DNA from: Schizochytrium sp. CCTCC M209059
Taxonomy: Eukaryota; Sar; Bigyra; Thraustochytrida; Thraustochytriidae
Reading direction: 5' to 3'
Length of the DNA stretch: 64,000 bases
NCBI GenBank assembly: GCA_000818945.1
Contig: KN805393.1
Coordinates: 457,895 to 521,894, forward strand
This document shows, piece after piece, positions 36,164-46,047 of this stretch. The notes beneath the pieces are model-generated. The model saw nothing but the letters and a program-made list of their open reading frames with translations, did not search any database and was not told the origin of the DNA. The translations under genes were made by a program, and so were the position numbers. Position 1 is the first letter of the stretch. Each line of letters begins with the position of its first letter.

Positions 36164-38830
36164 ATGAGCGAGCGGCAGGTGACGGTGGCGTGGGAGGATG
36201 ACTTTGCGGACGCCGTGGGCAGCGCAGCTCAACTGACGCCCCAACAGCGCCGAGCTGCAGGCGCGCAAGAGGCCGTACGACGTGAACTCGAGGCGCGCAT
36301 CAGTGACGAGGAATCAGGCGACGAAAGCAAGAGGGACGCGAAGTTGATGAGTGCGGCCAGGATCGTCGGCACACTCGCGTTCTGGTCACCCGAGGAACGT
36401 GACGAGCTCCTCGATATCGCTAGAGAAGCTGCACAAGTTGCATGGACTCATAAATATCAGGTGCAGTACCTTGCTGACGCTGCAGTACGCTGGCCCGAAG
36501 TCCTCAACGAGTCCTGGATTGACGAAGTGAGCTCGTATGTCGACGAAATTGTCGCCCAGAGCGCTTCTGCATCAGGCTCCGAATTAGCACGTTTTGCCCA
36601 AACGCTCTCGTTTCTATGTGCCTGGTTCAAGACTGAGAACGTGATTTGCCCCGATCTTGATCTCGAGGGCCTTTTCCAGACCCATTCGGGCGGCGTTCAG
36701 TTCGGTGCCATCGATTTGTTCGAGTATCTGCCTTCTGCAGCACAGCAGCGCTACGCAAGTGCTCTCGCCAAGGTCTTTTTCGAAAAGTTGCATTGCTTCC
36801 CGAAAGCATGGTTTCTCTTGACGGTCGCGCTTGATGTCGAGACAGCTGCAAGCGTGTGCACCCCCGACCAAGCCATCCTGCGCGCATGTGAGGTTCTCAC
36901 TGCTGAAGATGACCCCGAGATTGATGGATACTACGACCTTCGCCATAGTCGGGAGGAGGGCGTCAAATCCATCTTTGACGCCTACAGCTCGCTCGATCCG
37001 GAAATCTATGGCGATCTTCCCGAGCTCGTCGACGCTGTCTTGAAATGGTTCAAAACTCGCAATCCCACAAACGAGCTCAGCTATTCGGATCGAGCGTTCT
37101 ACAACGCACTGGCTTGGGCCATTGGTGGGAGTCGCGACAAAGACAAAGCTTTCAAGCAACCCTGGACGGATTTCCTCGTGCAACAGCTCGGCAACGAGAA
37201 TCACGAACTAGCCTTTGTTCGATACGCGACCGAAGCGCTCGCTTCGGGGTGCGACCTCGAGGGCGGCGAGGTCAATCTGGCAAAGGTCCGTGCCGCCGCC
37301 CTTGCCTGCTCTGATCCCGAGCGCGCCCGATACTTTGGCAGATTCCTTCCCCAGGCATTCACCAAGGACTCCAAGGCTCTTAGCAAGATGCTTGCGGAAT
37401 CATCGCCGCTCGCTACTCGCGTCTGCGCGCTGGAAGCTCTTCTCACGCTACCTCCGGCAGATTTCCTCCGGCTCATGCCGAAAAATCTCGCTCCATTCCC
37501 TGCGCCTTGGAAGGCTCTCTCGCAACGCGCAGTTGCGCGCACAATGAGCAACGGCGCCTTCGAGGAGATCTCCTGGAAGGGCGTCTCCTTTCAATTGCTT
37601 TTGGAGCTCACCTACGACCCTGCGTATTACCATGGCATGACCACTGCAGATATGTTGGACACCGTGGTCAAGCCGGTGAGTCTGGGCTACGGATCTGCTG
37701 CAGATGCCCCCTTTACACGCCGACGCTGTCCCGTGGGCGGCTACGGCGTCAACCAAACGGACTTTGGGATGATCCGGCCGCTCAGTTCGGCCTACGCCAC
37801 CGAGTTCGTTTCGCATTCCTGGAGATACACCTTCGCCATGGTCATGGACATGCTTCAGTTTGGGAGCAATGCAGACTTGGACGCTTATTATTGGTTCGAT
37901 CTTCTCGTGGTCGACCAGCACGACGCACCATCGCGTCCGGCAACGTGGTGGGATACAACATTTCGCAACGCTGTTGGCTCCTTTGGACACCTTTCGCTCG
38001 CGGTTGATTTTTGGAAGGTGCCGACAACGCTAACGCGCATCTGGTGCATTTGGGAAATTTATTCGAGTCTCGACCTTGCAGGCGAAGTGGAGCTCTGTTT
38101 CCCTTGGCGCGAAGAGCGAGAGGGAGCTCGCGCAGCCGTTAGCGATGTTTCGCAGGTCGCGGCCTTGCTCGACGATATTGACGTTGCCTCTGCGGACGCC
38201 ACCTTTGCTGCAGACAAGACGCGCATTCTTGATGCCATTAATGCGTCAGAATCAGCATCTGTTGACATTGTTAACCAGCGCATCCGTGCTTTCTTTGCAT
38301 CGTGTCTACTTGGATACGCTGCCTACTACGGCCCCGCAGAGGTTGTGTATGAGGTGCTGCGATATGAACCTCGTCTTGACATGGGTCAAAAACTCTCCTT
38401 GGATGGAATGACCCGTCCTATTCAGCTTCCCGCTCAGGCCGCACTTGAGTGGGCGTCCCCGGACCTCATTGACAGTCTTCTCGATGTGGACAAGGTCCCT
38501 CACGCCTTGCGCGAGTATTTCATGGGTCGTGCGCTCTTTGCGTATTTTCGCGCCGATAATGAGAAAGAGCGTACTCGCTATCGTGACATTATCGAGCTCG
38601 TCGCGATGACAAAGGAGGTTTCTCTTTCACTCGACGACTTTTTGAGTGACAAAGGCTACCTTAACCCTACGGAGGAAATGCTGGAGCCCTTGCGCGCCAT
38701 TGCTGCTGCTGTGCCTGTGCAGAAGGCCGCTTCCTCAAAACCGGCCAAGTCGAAAATGTCTTTGCGCCTGTCTCGACCTGCAGTCGGCGGGGTCAAGGCC
38801 AAGAACAAGGCAAATTGTCTTTTGCAATAA
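36164..38830 (+). CDS. TIR-like domain protein with helical N-terminus and CaaX box
   Basis: The ATG at 36164 (MSERQVTV) gives 888 aa; the longer frame begins at a non-ATG codon. Residues about 60-540 are predicted helical and may form HEAT-like repeats, with no clear family. Residues about 545-650 carry FVSHSWRYTFAMVMDML, YYWFDLLVVDQHD, WWDTTFRNAVGSFGH and TRIWCIWEIYSSL. This is the 'SHSW ... WxDxxxxNQH ... RxWCxWE' pattern of a TIR-like family common in algae and oomycetes, often annotated only by its attached repeats. The Glu of CIWEIY would be the catalytic-type Glu if it cleaves NAD. The C-terminus is basic and ends CLLQ, a CaaX box predicting prenylation and membrane attachment. Function is unknown; signalling or stress roles are possible. 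Confidence 0.65.
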   Translation: MSERQVTVAWEDDFADAVGSAAQLTPQQRRAAGAQEAVRRELEARISDEESGDESKRDAKLMSAARIVGTLAFWSPEERDELLDIAREAAQVAWTHKYQVQYLADAAVRWPEVLNESWIDEVSSYVDEIVAQSASASGSELARFAQTLSFLCAWFKTENVICPDLDLEGLFQTHSGGVQFGAIDLFEYLPSAAQQRYASALAKVFFEKLHCFPKAWFLLTVALDVETAASVCTPDQAILRACEVLTAEDDPEIDGYYDLRHSREEGVKSIFDAYSSLDPEIYGDLPELVDAVLKWFKTRNPTNELSYSDRAFYNALAWAIGGSRDKDKAFKQPWTDFLVQQLGNENHELAFVRYATEALASGCDLEGGEVNLAKVRAAALACSDPERARYFGRFLPQAFTKDSKALSKMLAESSPLATRVCALEALLTLPPADFLRLMPKNLAPFPAPWKALSQRAVARTMSNGAFEEISWKGVSFQLLLELTYDPAYYHGMTTADMLDTVVKPVSLGYGSAADAPFTRRRCPVGGYGVNQTDFGMIRPLSSAYATEFVSHSWRYTFAMVMDMLQFGSNADLDAYYWFDLLVVDQHDAPSRPATWWDTTFRNAVGSFGHLSLAVDFWKVPTTLTRIWCIWEIYSSLDLAGEVELCFPWREEREGARAAVSDVSQVAALLDDIDVASADATFAADKTRILDAINASESASVDIVNQRIRAFFASCLLGYAAYYGPAEVVYEVLRYEPRLDMGQKLSLDGMTRPIQLPAQAALEWASPDLIDSLLDVDKVPHALREYFMGRALFAYFRADNEKERTRYRDIIELVAMTKEVSLSLDDFLSDKGYLNPTEEMLEPLRAIAAAVPVQKAASSKPAKSKMSLRLSRPAVGGVKAKNKANCLLQ

Positions 38831-39344
38831 CCACGAGCCAATGGCCAAAGGACGATATTCTGTTGCTGTTTATTTTGGACGAGCTCCGATGTCGCAATCG
38901 CAGAGACGGACTCTGTGTCCGTCTCGGACCGCCAACTGCCAACAGCATCCTCGGGCTCCTTTCTCTTCCTTCTCTTCGCTTGGCTGCCTGATCCTTGTGT
39001 CTGCTTTGCTTGCTTACTTGCGCGCTTGTTTGCTTCACCGGCGACGAGGAGTCGTGCGCGTGGCCTCGCCGCCCGATACGCCCGCGTTGCACGCTCGCAT
39101 CATCGGCTGCAGAGGATGCTCTCGCTCGCGACGCCCTGGGCGAGCTAGATCGGACCCGCGCCGGTTCGGAGCACACAGTCAGCTGTGCGATAGTATAGAT
39201 AGTAATGCGGTAGGACTGTGCAGGTCCGCCCGGTTCGAGACTCGCTTTGGATCCGGCAGCCGGACCAGGCAGCTGCCGCGCGAGGCGAGCCCGAGTCGAC
39301 GATGGCGGCAGCGGCAGCAGTAGGACAACGCGGGGTAGAACACG
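38831..39344. other. Intergenic region between same-strand genes
   Basis: About 510 bases holding the 3' end of the TIR-like gene and the promoter of the FATP gene. No coding or RNA signal was recognised. Confidence 0.55.
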
Positions 39345-41288
39345 ATGGACACGAAGAAGGCTCTCAAGCTCGTGGCGGGCGCCGGCCTGGGCGTGCTGGC
39401 GGCCAAGACGCTGGACGAGAAACTCTGCATCTCGAGCGACCTCGCGCAGATCGAGACGCTCAAAAAGTATGCGCTGCTCGAGCAGCTGCCCGAGGACGCT
39501 ACCGTGGCTGATGTCTGGGAAGCCACGGTCGCAGCCACGCCGGACAAGGTTGCGGTCATCTTCGCCGAAAGCGGAGAGAAGATGAGCTTTCGCGAGGTCG
39601 ACGCCATGGCGAACCGCGTTGCCGCCGCGCTGCGTGCGCAAGGTCTCGGTGCCGACGATGTGGTGGCTCTTTTTGCCAACAACTGCATCGAGTATGTGTA
39701 CCTTTTTCTGGGCATTGTCAAGGCTGGCATGGTCGCAGCGGTTATCAACAGCAATAACAAGGCCAAACCTCTCTTGCACAGCCTCGAGGTCGCCTCCTGC
39801 AGCGCCATCGTTTATGCCGCCGAGCTCGAGGAACAGCTCGAAGAAATCGCCGAGGACCTGGCGCAAGCAGCGTACTTTCGCATTGCCCTGTCCTTTGATG
39901 AACCGTCACGCGGTACCCAGGCGCGGGGCATTCCCGTGCTCGAGAGCCGTCGGCTTGAGGACATCCTCCCCGGACCGGACTCGGACATCAACTCATCGCC
40001 AGCCTTCCGTGCCTGGCGCGCACATAGCAGCAAGCTTCACCCGTGTTCGTACATTTACACGAGTGGAACCACCGGACTCCCCAAGGCCTGTGTCGTGACC
40101 AACTATCGTCATATACTCATGTTTCTGCGCATGAAGCTGTACAATGTAGGCCCGGACGATATTACGTACACGTGCCTCCCGCTCTACCACTCGAGCGGAT
40201 TGGGTATTGGCCTCGGTAACGCCATTCTTCAGGGTTCAACGATTGTCTTGTCGCGCAAGTTCTCCGCCTCTCGCTTCTTCAAGCATTGTGCAGAGCACAA
40301 TGTGACCGCTGTGCAGTACATTGGCGAGGTCTGCCGATACCTTCTGCACTCGCCCGCCTCACCGTGGGACCGCAAGCACAAGGTGCGTGTGGCCATTGGC
40401 AATGGGCTTCGCAAGGAGATCTGGGTTGCCTTTCAAGAGCGTTTTCAGATTCCGGAGATTGGCGAATTCTATGGCGCGACGGAAGGCAACTTTTCCTTCA
40501 CAAACCATTGCCGTGGTGTTCTCGATGGCAATCACAGAGACGTTGGTATTGTCGCGCGAGTCGGCCCTCTTCTGAAGGAGCGCAAGCAGTTCAAGATTGT
40601 TCGCCACGACGTCGTCACAGAGCAGCCCGTCAGAGACCCGACCACTGGATACTGCATCGAATGTGCGCGGGGCGAGCCTGGCGAGCTCCTCGGTCCCATC
40701 GATCCGGCGCGCAAGGCAACCATGTTTATGGGATACACGGGGAAAGAGGCGACCGACAAGAAGATTCTCAAGAACGTGCTCAAGGAAGGAGATTGCTACT
40801 TTCGCACGGGCGATCTCATCCGTCATGACCTCGATGGTCGCGTCGTCTTTGTGGATCGCGTGGGCGACACTTTTCGATACAAGGGCGAGAACGTGGCGAC
40901 CGGCGAGGTAAGTCAGGTTGTCAGCACCTTTCCAGGTATATTGGAGGCAAATGTTTATGGCGTTCAGGTTCCCGGGAGCCTCGATGGTCGCGCGTGCATG
41001 GCCGCCGTGGTGCTCGACCCAACAAAGCCAAACGTAGACTGGGCTGCTTTCTCCGACCACGTACACCATTCGCTTGCGACGTATGCCGTCCCACACTTTG
41101 TCCGTATCCTTTCACGCATGGACCTCACGGGGACTCTCAAGCATCGCAAGGTCGACCTTGCCAAGGAGGGAATCGACCCGACAATCATTTCCGATTCGCT
41201 TTGGTACCTCGATACTTCGACACGGAGCTACAAGCCTCTTGATGCCAAGAGCTATGCGGACATTGTTGCTGGCAAGGCGCGTCTCTAG
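39345..41288 (+). CDS. FATP/VLACS-family acyl-CoA synthetase
   Basis: The 647-aa product starts with ATG at 39345, the usual SLC27/FATP length. The AMP-binding signature is YIYTSGTTGLPKACVVTNYR near residue 236. The FATP-specific region follows: EFYGATEGN, GRVVFVDRVGDTFRYKGENV, ending with a C-terminal Lys-containing TGTLKHRK. Family knowledge: these enzymes activate long and very long-chain fatty acids to acyl-CoA using ATP, and couple this to uptake at the plasma membrane or to ER/peroxisomal chain activation. An N-terminal hydrophobic stretch (LVAGAGLGVLAAK) could embed in a membrane. In an oleaginous protist it would feed lipid synthesis or beta-oxidation. Confidence 0.93.
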   Translation: MDTKKALKLVAGAGLGVLAAKTLDEKLCISSDLAQIETLKKYALLEQLPEDATVADVWEATVAATPDKVAVIFAESGEKMSFREVDAMANRVAAALRAQGLGADDVVALFANNCIEYVYLFLGIVKAGMVAAVINSNNKAKPLLHSLEVASCSAIVYAAELEEQLEEIAEDLAQAAYFRIALSFDEPSRGTQARGIPVLESRRLEDILPGPDSDINSSPAFRAWRAHSSKLHPCSYIYTSGTTGLPKACVVTNYRHILMFLRMKLYNVGPDDITYTCLPLYHSSGLGIGLGNAILQGSTIVLSRKFSASRFFKHCAEHNVTAVQYIGEVCRYLLHSPASPWDRKHKVRVAIGNGLRKEIWVAFQERFQIPEIGEFYGATEGNFSFTNHCRGVLDGNHRDVGIVARVGPLLKERKQFKIVRHDVVTEQPVRDPTTGYCIECARGEPGELLGPIDPARKATMFMGYTGKEATDKKILKNVLKEGDCYFRTGDLIRHDLDGRVVFVDRVGDTFRYKGENVATGEVSQVVSTFPGILEANVYGVQVPGSLDGRACMAAVVLDPTKPNVDWAAFSDHVHHSLATYAVPHFVRILSRMDLTGTLKHRKVDLAKEGIDPTIISDSLWYLDTSTRSYKPLDAKSYADIVAGKARL

Positions 41289-41507
41289 CAAGCTAGGTGA
41301 AATCGTAGGCTGCACAGCCTGACAAACTCAAAAGTAAACATTTTCATTTTCCTTCAAAGTCTTGTGTGTCGGTGAAAAGTATTCTTTCTTCCAGCCGCGT
41401 CGCGCTTTGGCGATATCGGGCTTGCCTTAATGCAAAGCTTGTCGTAGGGCTAGTGACGAGACAATCAACAATTTTCTAACTTTTCTTGCGATCCTAGTTT
41501 TTAAGAC

Positions 41508-42857
41508 TTAGGTACGGCAGGCCGTACGATTCCAAATTGCGTTATCAACGATGGTGTAGTCTGGCATGACAGGGAAGGGCGTCTGACCAGGGAATTCAAA
41601 ATAGCCAGTCGGATTGCGAAGCCAGGTCCAGTTAGCCAAGTTAGCATCAAGAATGTCAAAGGTGCCAAAGCCAAAGGAAGCGTCGCGCTCCAGAGACCAA
41701 TCAGGTTGCTGGTAAAATTCGTTGGCCGTCTCTTCGCGGTTGCCTCCATCACCAATCGTAATGTGCACAGGGGCGCACTCGGTGACGGTATAGTTATTCA
41801 CCGGAGCCGTGCGCTCGTAGGCGTGAACATGGCCCGAAAAGACAACGTCGACACCGTACTCGAAAAAGAGGGGTTCCATGGACACGCGCATTTCTTCGGC
41901 CTCTTGCTGATGGCTGACGTCGGAGCAGTACATGGGAGCGTGAAAGATGACAACAAGCCACGGGGTAAGCGTACGATCAATCGTGGGCAGCGTCTCTTCA
42001 AGCCAGCGGTACTGAGGGCTATCCGTTCCAGTGTTGCAGTAGGAGCAGAGGCTGACGAGGGTCATGGGACCACGTTGCGTGGTGAACCACATGGGCCCTG
42101 TCCCGGCGTAACGCTGCTGGTACGCCATCCAGGCCTCTTGGCTCGAAAGCTCGTGGTTGCCACCGGCCCACATGATTTCGCCCTTGCCAGTGAGGACCTG
42201 AGCAAGTCGACCAAAGGTATCCCAGCGAGGCTGGTAGCCGTCGGCGTACGAGAGATCCCCCGGCCAGATGATACTGCTGGCACCACTGGTCTCGAGTGCC
42301 TCTGCGGCCCGCGTCATGGTCATGTTGCTGTAATTTGTCTGGCCAACGTCAGCAAGAACGACAGCAGAAAAGACCTCGCTTGTGCCTGCGAGGGGCGGCG
42401 TGGTGAAGGAAAGAGTTTCGCTTGTAAGGGCCTGGTAGGAGTACTTTGTAGACGGACGAAGACCCTCGAGCTTGCACTTGTGCAGGTACGGAGACTGATA
42501 AATGTCGGACGGGTTGTGGTACGATCCACCGGTGTTGAGATTCGCATACGTGGTGCTTGATCCAGTGCCAGTAATGGTTTCGTCGTCGGTCCAAGCGGAG
42601 CATGTGGTAGCGGGAGCGACAAAGGTATTGTTGGTGGCAAATTGAACGTAGTAGTTCCATTTGCCATCAGAATTGCCAAGGATGCGCAAGTTGATTTGCT
42701 GGGCAGCGTCATTGGCATCGTCCTGCAGTAGACGCATGTCAATGTCCTGGCCGGGGGCGGGACGAACCCAGTTGTCGTTGCCACCAATGCGGGCTTCGCT
42801 GGTGTCGATGGCAGCAAGAGCCACGGTCAGCAGCGAGAGCATTGATTCGAGTTGCAT
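41508..42857 (-). CDS. Secreted purple acid phosphatase (metallophosphoesterase)
   Basis: The 449-aa product starts with ATG at 42857 and has a weak signal-peptide-like start (MLSLLTVALAAIDTSEA). All five metal-ligand blocks of purple acid phosphatases are visible in order: LADVGQTN, GDLSYADGY with a downstream RWDTF, GGNHE, VVIFHAPMY and FSGHVHAYERT. The GDLSY Tyr is the charge-transfer ligand that gives the colour. A beta-rich N-terminal domain (YYVQFATNNTF... SYQAL) is typical of the plant-type enzymes. Family knowledge: Fe(III)-M(II) enzyme releasing phosphate from organic esters, often secreted under phosphate shortage. It diverges from the SDR gene pair. Confidence 0.92.
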   Translation of the reverse strand: MQLESMLSLLTVALAAIDTSEARIGGNDNWVRPAPGQDIDMRLLQDDANDAAQQINLRILGNSDGKWNYYVQFATNNTFVAPATTCSAWTDDETITGTGSSTTYANLNTGGSYHNPSDIYQSPYLHKCKLEGLRPSTKYSYQALTSETLSFTTPPLAGTSEVFSAVVLADVGQTNYSNMTMTRAAEALETSGASSIIWPGDLSYADGYQPRWDTFGRLAQVLTGKGEIMWAGGNHELSSQEAWMAYQQRYAGTGPMWFTTQRGPMTLVSLCSYCNTGTDSPQYRWLEETLPTIDRTLTPWLVVIFHAPMYCSDVSHQQEAEEMRVSMEPLFFEYGVDVVFSGHVHAYERTAPVNNYTVTECAPVHITIGDGGNREETANEFYQQPDWSLERDASFGFGTFDILDANLANWTWLRNPTGYFEFPGQTPFPVMPDYTIVDNAIWNRTACRT

Positions 42858-44079
42858 GATGAGTTTAGATTCTTCGATCGTCGGTCTACAAGTTCTTGGC
42901 TATTGGGGTTTTGCTTTCCACTTGTTTGTTGGATTAATTTCGTGGACCGTGCAATCAATCTGCTTCACAGTATCTGAAAACAAACAAGACAATAGCGAAC
43001 GATGGCGGCGGTTCTGCATCTTTGCTTTCTGACCGAGAGCACGTGAGTCAATCCTCGATTCGATGCGCTCAGGGCACGTGCTTTCTGTGGCTGGTATAAC
43101 GGGGAAACATGCAAACCAAAAACTGAGCAGACTTGTGAATCTAGGGTGACGCTGATCGCGGCACACTGCGGTCTCGCGTGTCGCTCCGAACCACTTCAGT
43201 GCAGTCACGCAAACTCCCACCTGCTATTGCTTGCTCACCTGGGCGTCTGCTCGCTTGAGCTATTCGACGTGCACTGATGCGGTCGCCTGCCCCGCAAGTG
43301 GTGAGATACAAAGATCACAGCAATATGTCCGTCCAGAGCTCTGCAGGACCGGAGATCTGTAGCGAATAACTTCACAATTCGGCATGCGTAAGATTCGCAA
43401 GGTCTCCCGGGTCGTTGCCCTCGGTCGCGCCTGCTCATCCTGCCAATGTCTTGGTTGAGATCATGGGAGACACGCACTCTGCGGATTCGGCACCCTACAA
43501 GATTCACCAGCCAGGGAGGATTACCAAGCTTGACTGTTGTTGAAAGCGCGGCCTCTCGAGGACGGAGTCAGGGTCGATGGCGGAGACGAAGTTAGAGCTG
43601 GAGTTGAAGCTCGAGCTGGAGTCGGAGGCAGCGGCGGCCAACCATTGTTGACGTGCAGTAAGCGGAGGAGAGATTCACTCACCATGTTGCATCTGGTCTC
43701 GATTGCTTGAGCACAAAACATCTGCGACGGACGAGCTCGTCATTGGACGCCGCACGGCCCAGGTCAGTGATCTGCGCGAGCTCACACGGCAGGCTCGCGC
43801 CATGCTGCAATTCGCACGCTTTCCTGCGCCCAGCAGAAGCGAGGCGAACGGTTCTTGAGAGCGCCTCTCGATGCGGTTGATGGCGAAGTTGGCGCTCGAG
43901 CTGGGCGCAGAGCACGGCAGGGGAGGGAGGTATTCACGAGAAGAACCGCGCGCGGAGCAGCAGCGCTCGCAAACGGCAAGGAGGTCGCCACGGGTCTGCG
44001 CGGCCCCGGGAGATTGACCGCAAACGCTCGCGTGTGCCGCCTTCGCGTGAGGACTGGTGCGAAGAGGAAAGGCGAAGAC
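42858..44079. other. Divergent intergenic region
   Basis: About 1.2 kb between the phosphatase and first SDR starts. The long frames on both strands here are non-ATG or shadow frames of the SDR coding sequence. No additional gene was supported. Confidence 0.5.
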
Positions 44080-44997
44080 ATGTCGCTCGCCAAGATCGCA
44101 GGCTTGGCGGCCCTGGGCGGCGCCGTGGCCGCCGCGACGGCGGTGCAGGTGACCAAGCTGCGCGACGCCGCGAGTGAGCCGGAGTCTGGTCTCTCGCGCC
44201 GCGTGCAGCGCAAGAGGGTTATTCTCGTGACGGGCGCCGCGAGTGGCATTGGGCTGCGCACGGTGCAAATGTTTATGGCGAAGGGCTGGTTCGTTGGCGC
44301 CTTTGACATTAACGAAGACGCACTGGAAAAGGCGCTCGGAGACTCGGTCTCGCTCGTCAAAGGGGTCGTGGATGTATGCGATGCCGAGTCGTGCAAACGA
44401 GCCGTACAAACGCTTTGCAGCGCAGCGCCGGGTGGCGCCGTGGATGTGCTGTTTAATTGCGCCGGGATTCTCTCCATTGGCGAGTTTGAGCGCATCCCGC
44501 TGGAGCGGCAGCAAAGTATCATAGATATCAACTGCAAGGGTGTTATCAATATGACAATGGCATGCTTGCCAGCGCTCAAGGAGTCTCGAGGCTGCATCGT
44601 TAGCATGGCGTCTCTTTCTGCTGTGGCTGGGGTCCCTTTCCACGCCACGTACGCTGCGTCCAAGGCTTTTGTCTTTTCATTCACGGAAGGTCTGCGCTCG
44701 GAGCTTGTCCAGTACGGTGTGCGTGTATGCGACGTCTCGGTCGACTATGTTTCATCGCCCATGACAGCCACGCAAAACTGGTCTCAAGGCACTTTTATGG
44801 CGAAAAAGAACTTTGCCACCACTGGTCAGGTTGCCTGCAAGGTTTGGGACGCCGTGAATCAGGCGACTCGCTTCAACGAACATTTTTTTGTCGACGACGC
44901 CACGCGCTTTGCCTTCAGGATGGCGCCACTCTCGCGCGCGCTCGGTCTCTCGTACCATACCAAGGCTGTTGCTCAGTCCACGTCTGCCAAGCTCTAA
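44080..44997 (+). CDS. Classical short-chain dehydrogenase/reductase, copy 1
   Basis: The ATG at 44080 gives 305 aa, starting with a hydrophobic segment (IAGLAALGGAVAAATAV) that could anchor it to a membrane. The NAD(P) loop is TGAASGIG (about residue 51); NCAG is the structural motif; the catalytic Ser region is SMASLSAVAG and the catalytic pair is YAASK (about 191). Asp in GAFDINEDAL at the end of strand 2 suggests NAD(H) preference. Downstream at 46048 is a closely similar second gene in the same orientation, so these arose by tandem duplication. The substrate is unknown; a retinol or lipid carbonyl is possible for membrane-anchored SDRs. The C-terminal LSYHTK region is shared by both copies. 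Confidence 0.9.
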   Translation: MSLAKIAGLAALGGAVAAATAVQVTKLRDAASEPESGLSRRVQRKRVILVTGAASGIGLRTVQMFMAKGWFVGAFDINEDALEKALGDSVSLVKGVVDVCDAESCKRAVQTLCSAAPGGAVDVLFNCAGILSIGEFERIPLERQQSIIDINCKGVINMTMACLPALKESRGCIVSMASLSAVAGVPFHATYAASKAFVFSFTEGLRSELVQYGVRVCDVSVDYVSSPMTATQNWSQGTFMAKKNFATTGQVACKVWDAVNQATRFNEHFFVDDATRFAFRMAPLSRALGLSYHTKAVAQSTSAKL

Positions 44998-45070
44998 GAA
45001 AAAAGCTAATCAAGTGTGCGTACAACTCAATGTAAAGAAAGCAAGAAGTAAAGTAAGAAAGAGAAATTGA

Positions 45071-45158
45071 ACGAAAGGAAGGGAGGAAGGAAGGAAGGAA
45101 GGAAGGAAGGAAGGAAGGAAGGAAGGAAGGAAGGAAGGAAGGAAGGAAGGAAGGGAAG
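45071..45158 (+). repeat. GGAA/AAGG tetranucleotide microsatellite
   Basis: About twenty tandem GGAA units just after the first SDR gene stop. Confidence 0.95.
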
Positions 45159-45619
45159 GTCAAGCTGGCTAGCTTGCTTCGAATTCGCCTTTGTGCTTCT
45201 CAATCAACCTGCTCCTTTTCCTTCATCAACTTGAAGCATCATTCTGAGCAATTCCGCTCCTCCATTTGGACAGTCAACGTGTGTTCATCCTCTTGACCTG
45301 CGACCTCTTTTCTTCTCCGACCCCTTCTTCTTCACTGCACTTCCCCTCCTAACTTCGAAATCACAAAAAAAAAATTCTCTCACGCTCCGCTCAAGATATT
45401 TACCCAAGCGGTCATTCTGTCAGTCGGTCGGTTGGTCGATACGACCCCTGGCTGACTTGGGCCGCCGCCTTACTCGCTTCCCGCCACCGAGCTCCTCGCT
45501 CCCCAGGGCCCGGTCAAAACGGCGCGGTAGAGCGGTACGAATCGCATGAATCGCACCTTTAGATCTACTTGAATGCTACTCGTGTTACTTACTACCAGTT
45601 GCAGTGAGAGTCTTCACAG

Positions 45620-45620
<1 letters not shown>

Positions 45621-45653
<33 letters not shown>
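45621..45653 (+). repeat. AAGC tetranucleotide microsatellite
   Basis: About eight tandem AAGC units about 400 bases upstream of the second SDR start. Confidence 0.9.
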
Positions 45654-45656
<3 letters not shown>

Positions 45657-46047
45657 TGCTAGTGAGCTGCGGGCGCCCGGACCGTCTTGTCTTCTTCTGG
45701 CGACGCTTCCGGTCTCGATCCCGCTGTCAGTCCGCTGCGTGCCCCGGCCTCGCTGCCCCGCGACACGGCGACGTGCTGCAGAACGAGAACCTCATCCTCG
45801 CCTTCGCCTTCTCCTTCGCCTTCGCCTTCGTCCTCGTCCTCGTCTGTGCCGTCTTCGTCGTCTTCGTCGTCTTCGTCGTCTTCGACTTCGTCGGCTTCGT
45901 CTTCGGTCGCCGTCCTCGCGGAGTTTCTTGGATTCGTATCTTTGGGGCCGCGAAGCGAAGGAAGAAAGAGATCGTCCCGGACGCCCTGGACGCGCAGAAC
46001 AAGAACCAGAACCAAAACTAGTACGGGAGGCAGCCCGAGAGAGCATC

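Larger units (their letters stand above)
44998..46047. other. Intergenic region between tandem SDR genes with microsatellites
   Basis: About 1 kb separating the two SDR copies. It includes a GGAA tract (45071-45158), an AAGC tract (45621-45653) and GC-rich sequence with TCGTC/TCG-type runs (45780-45910). The long open frames here are low-complexity. Confidence 0.6.

Noticed and set aside
43855..44079. N-terminal extension of the first SDR gene
   Set aside because: The start codon of the extension is not ATG; the ATG at 44080 begins the same anchor-plus-SDR layout as the paralogue.
45604..46047. N-terminal extension of the second SDR gene
   Set aside because: Arg/Leu low-complexity from a TCG-rich, microsatellite-flanked region, with no ATG; the paralogue comparison sets the start at 46048.
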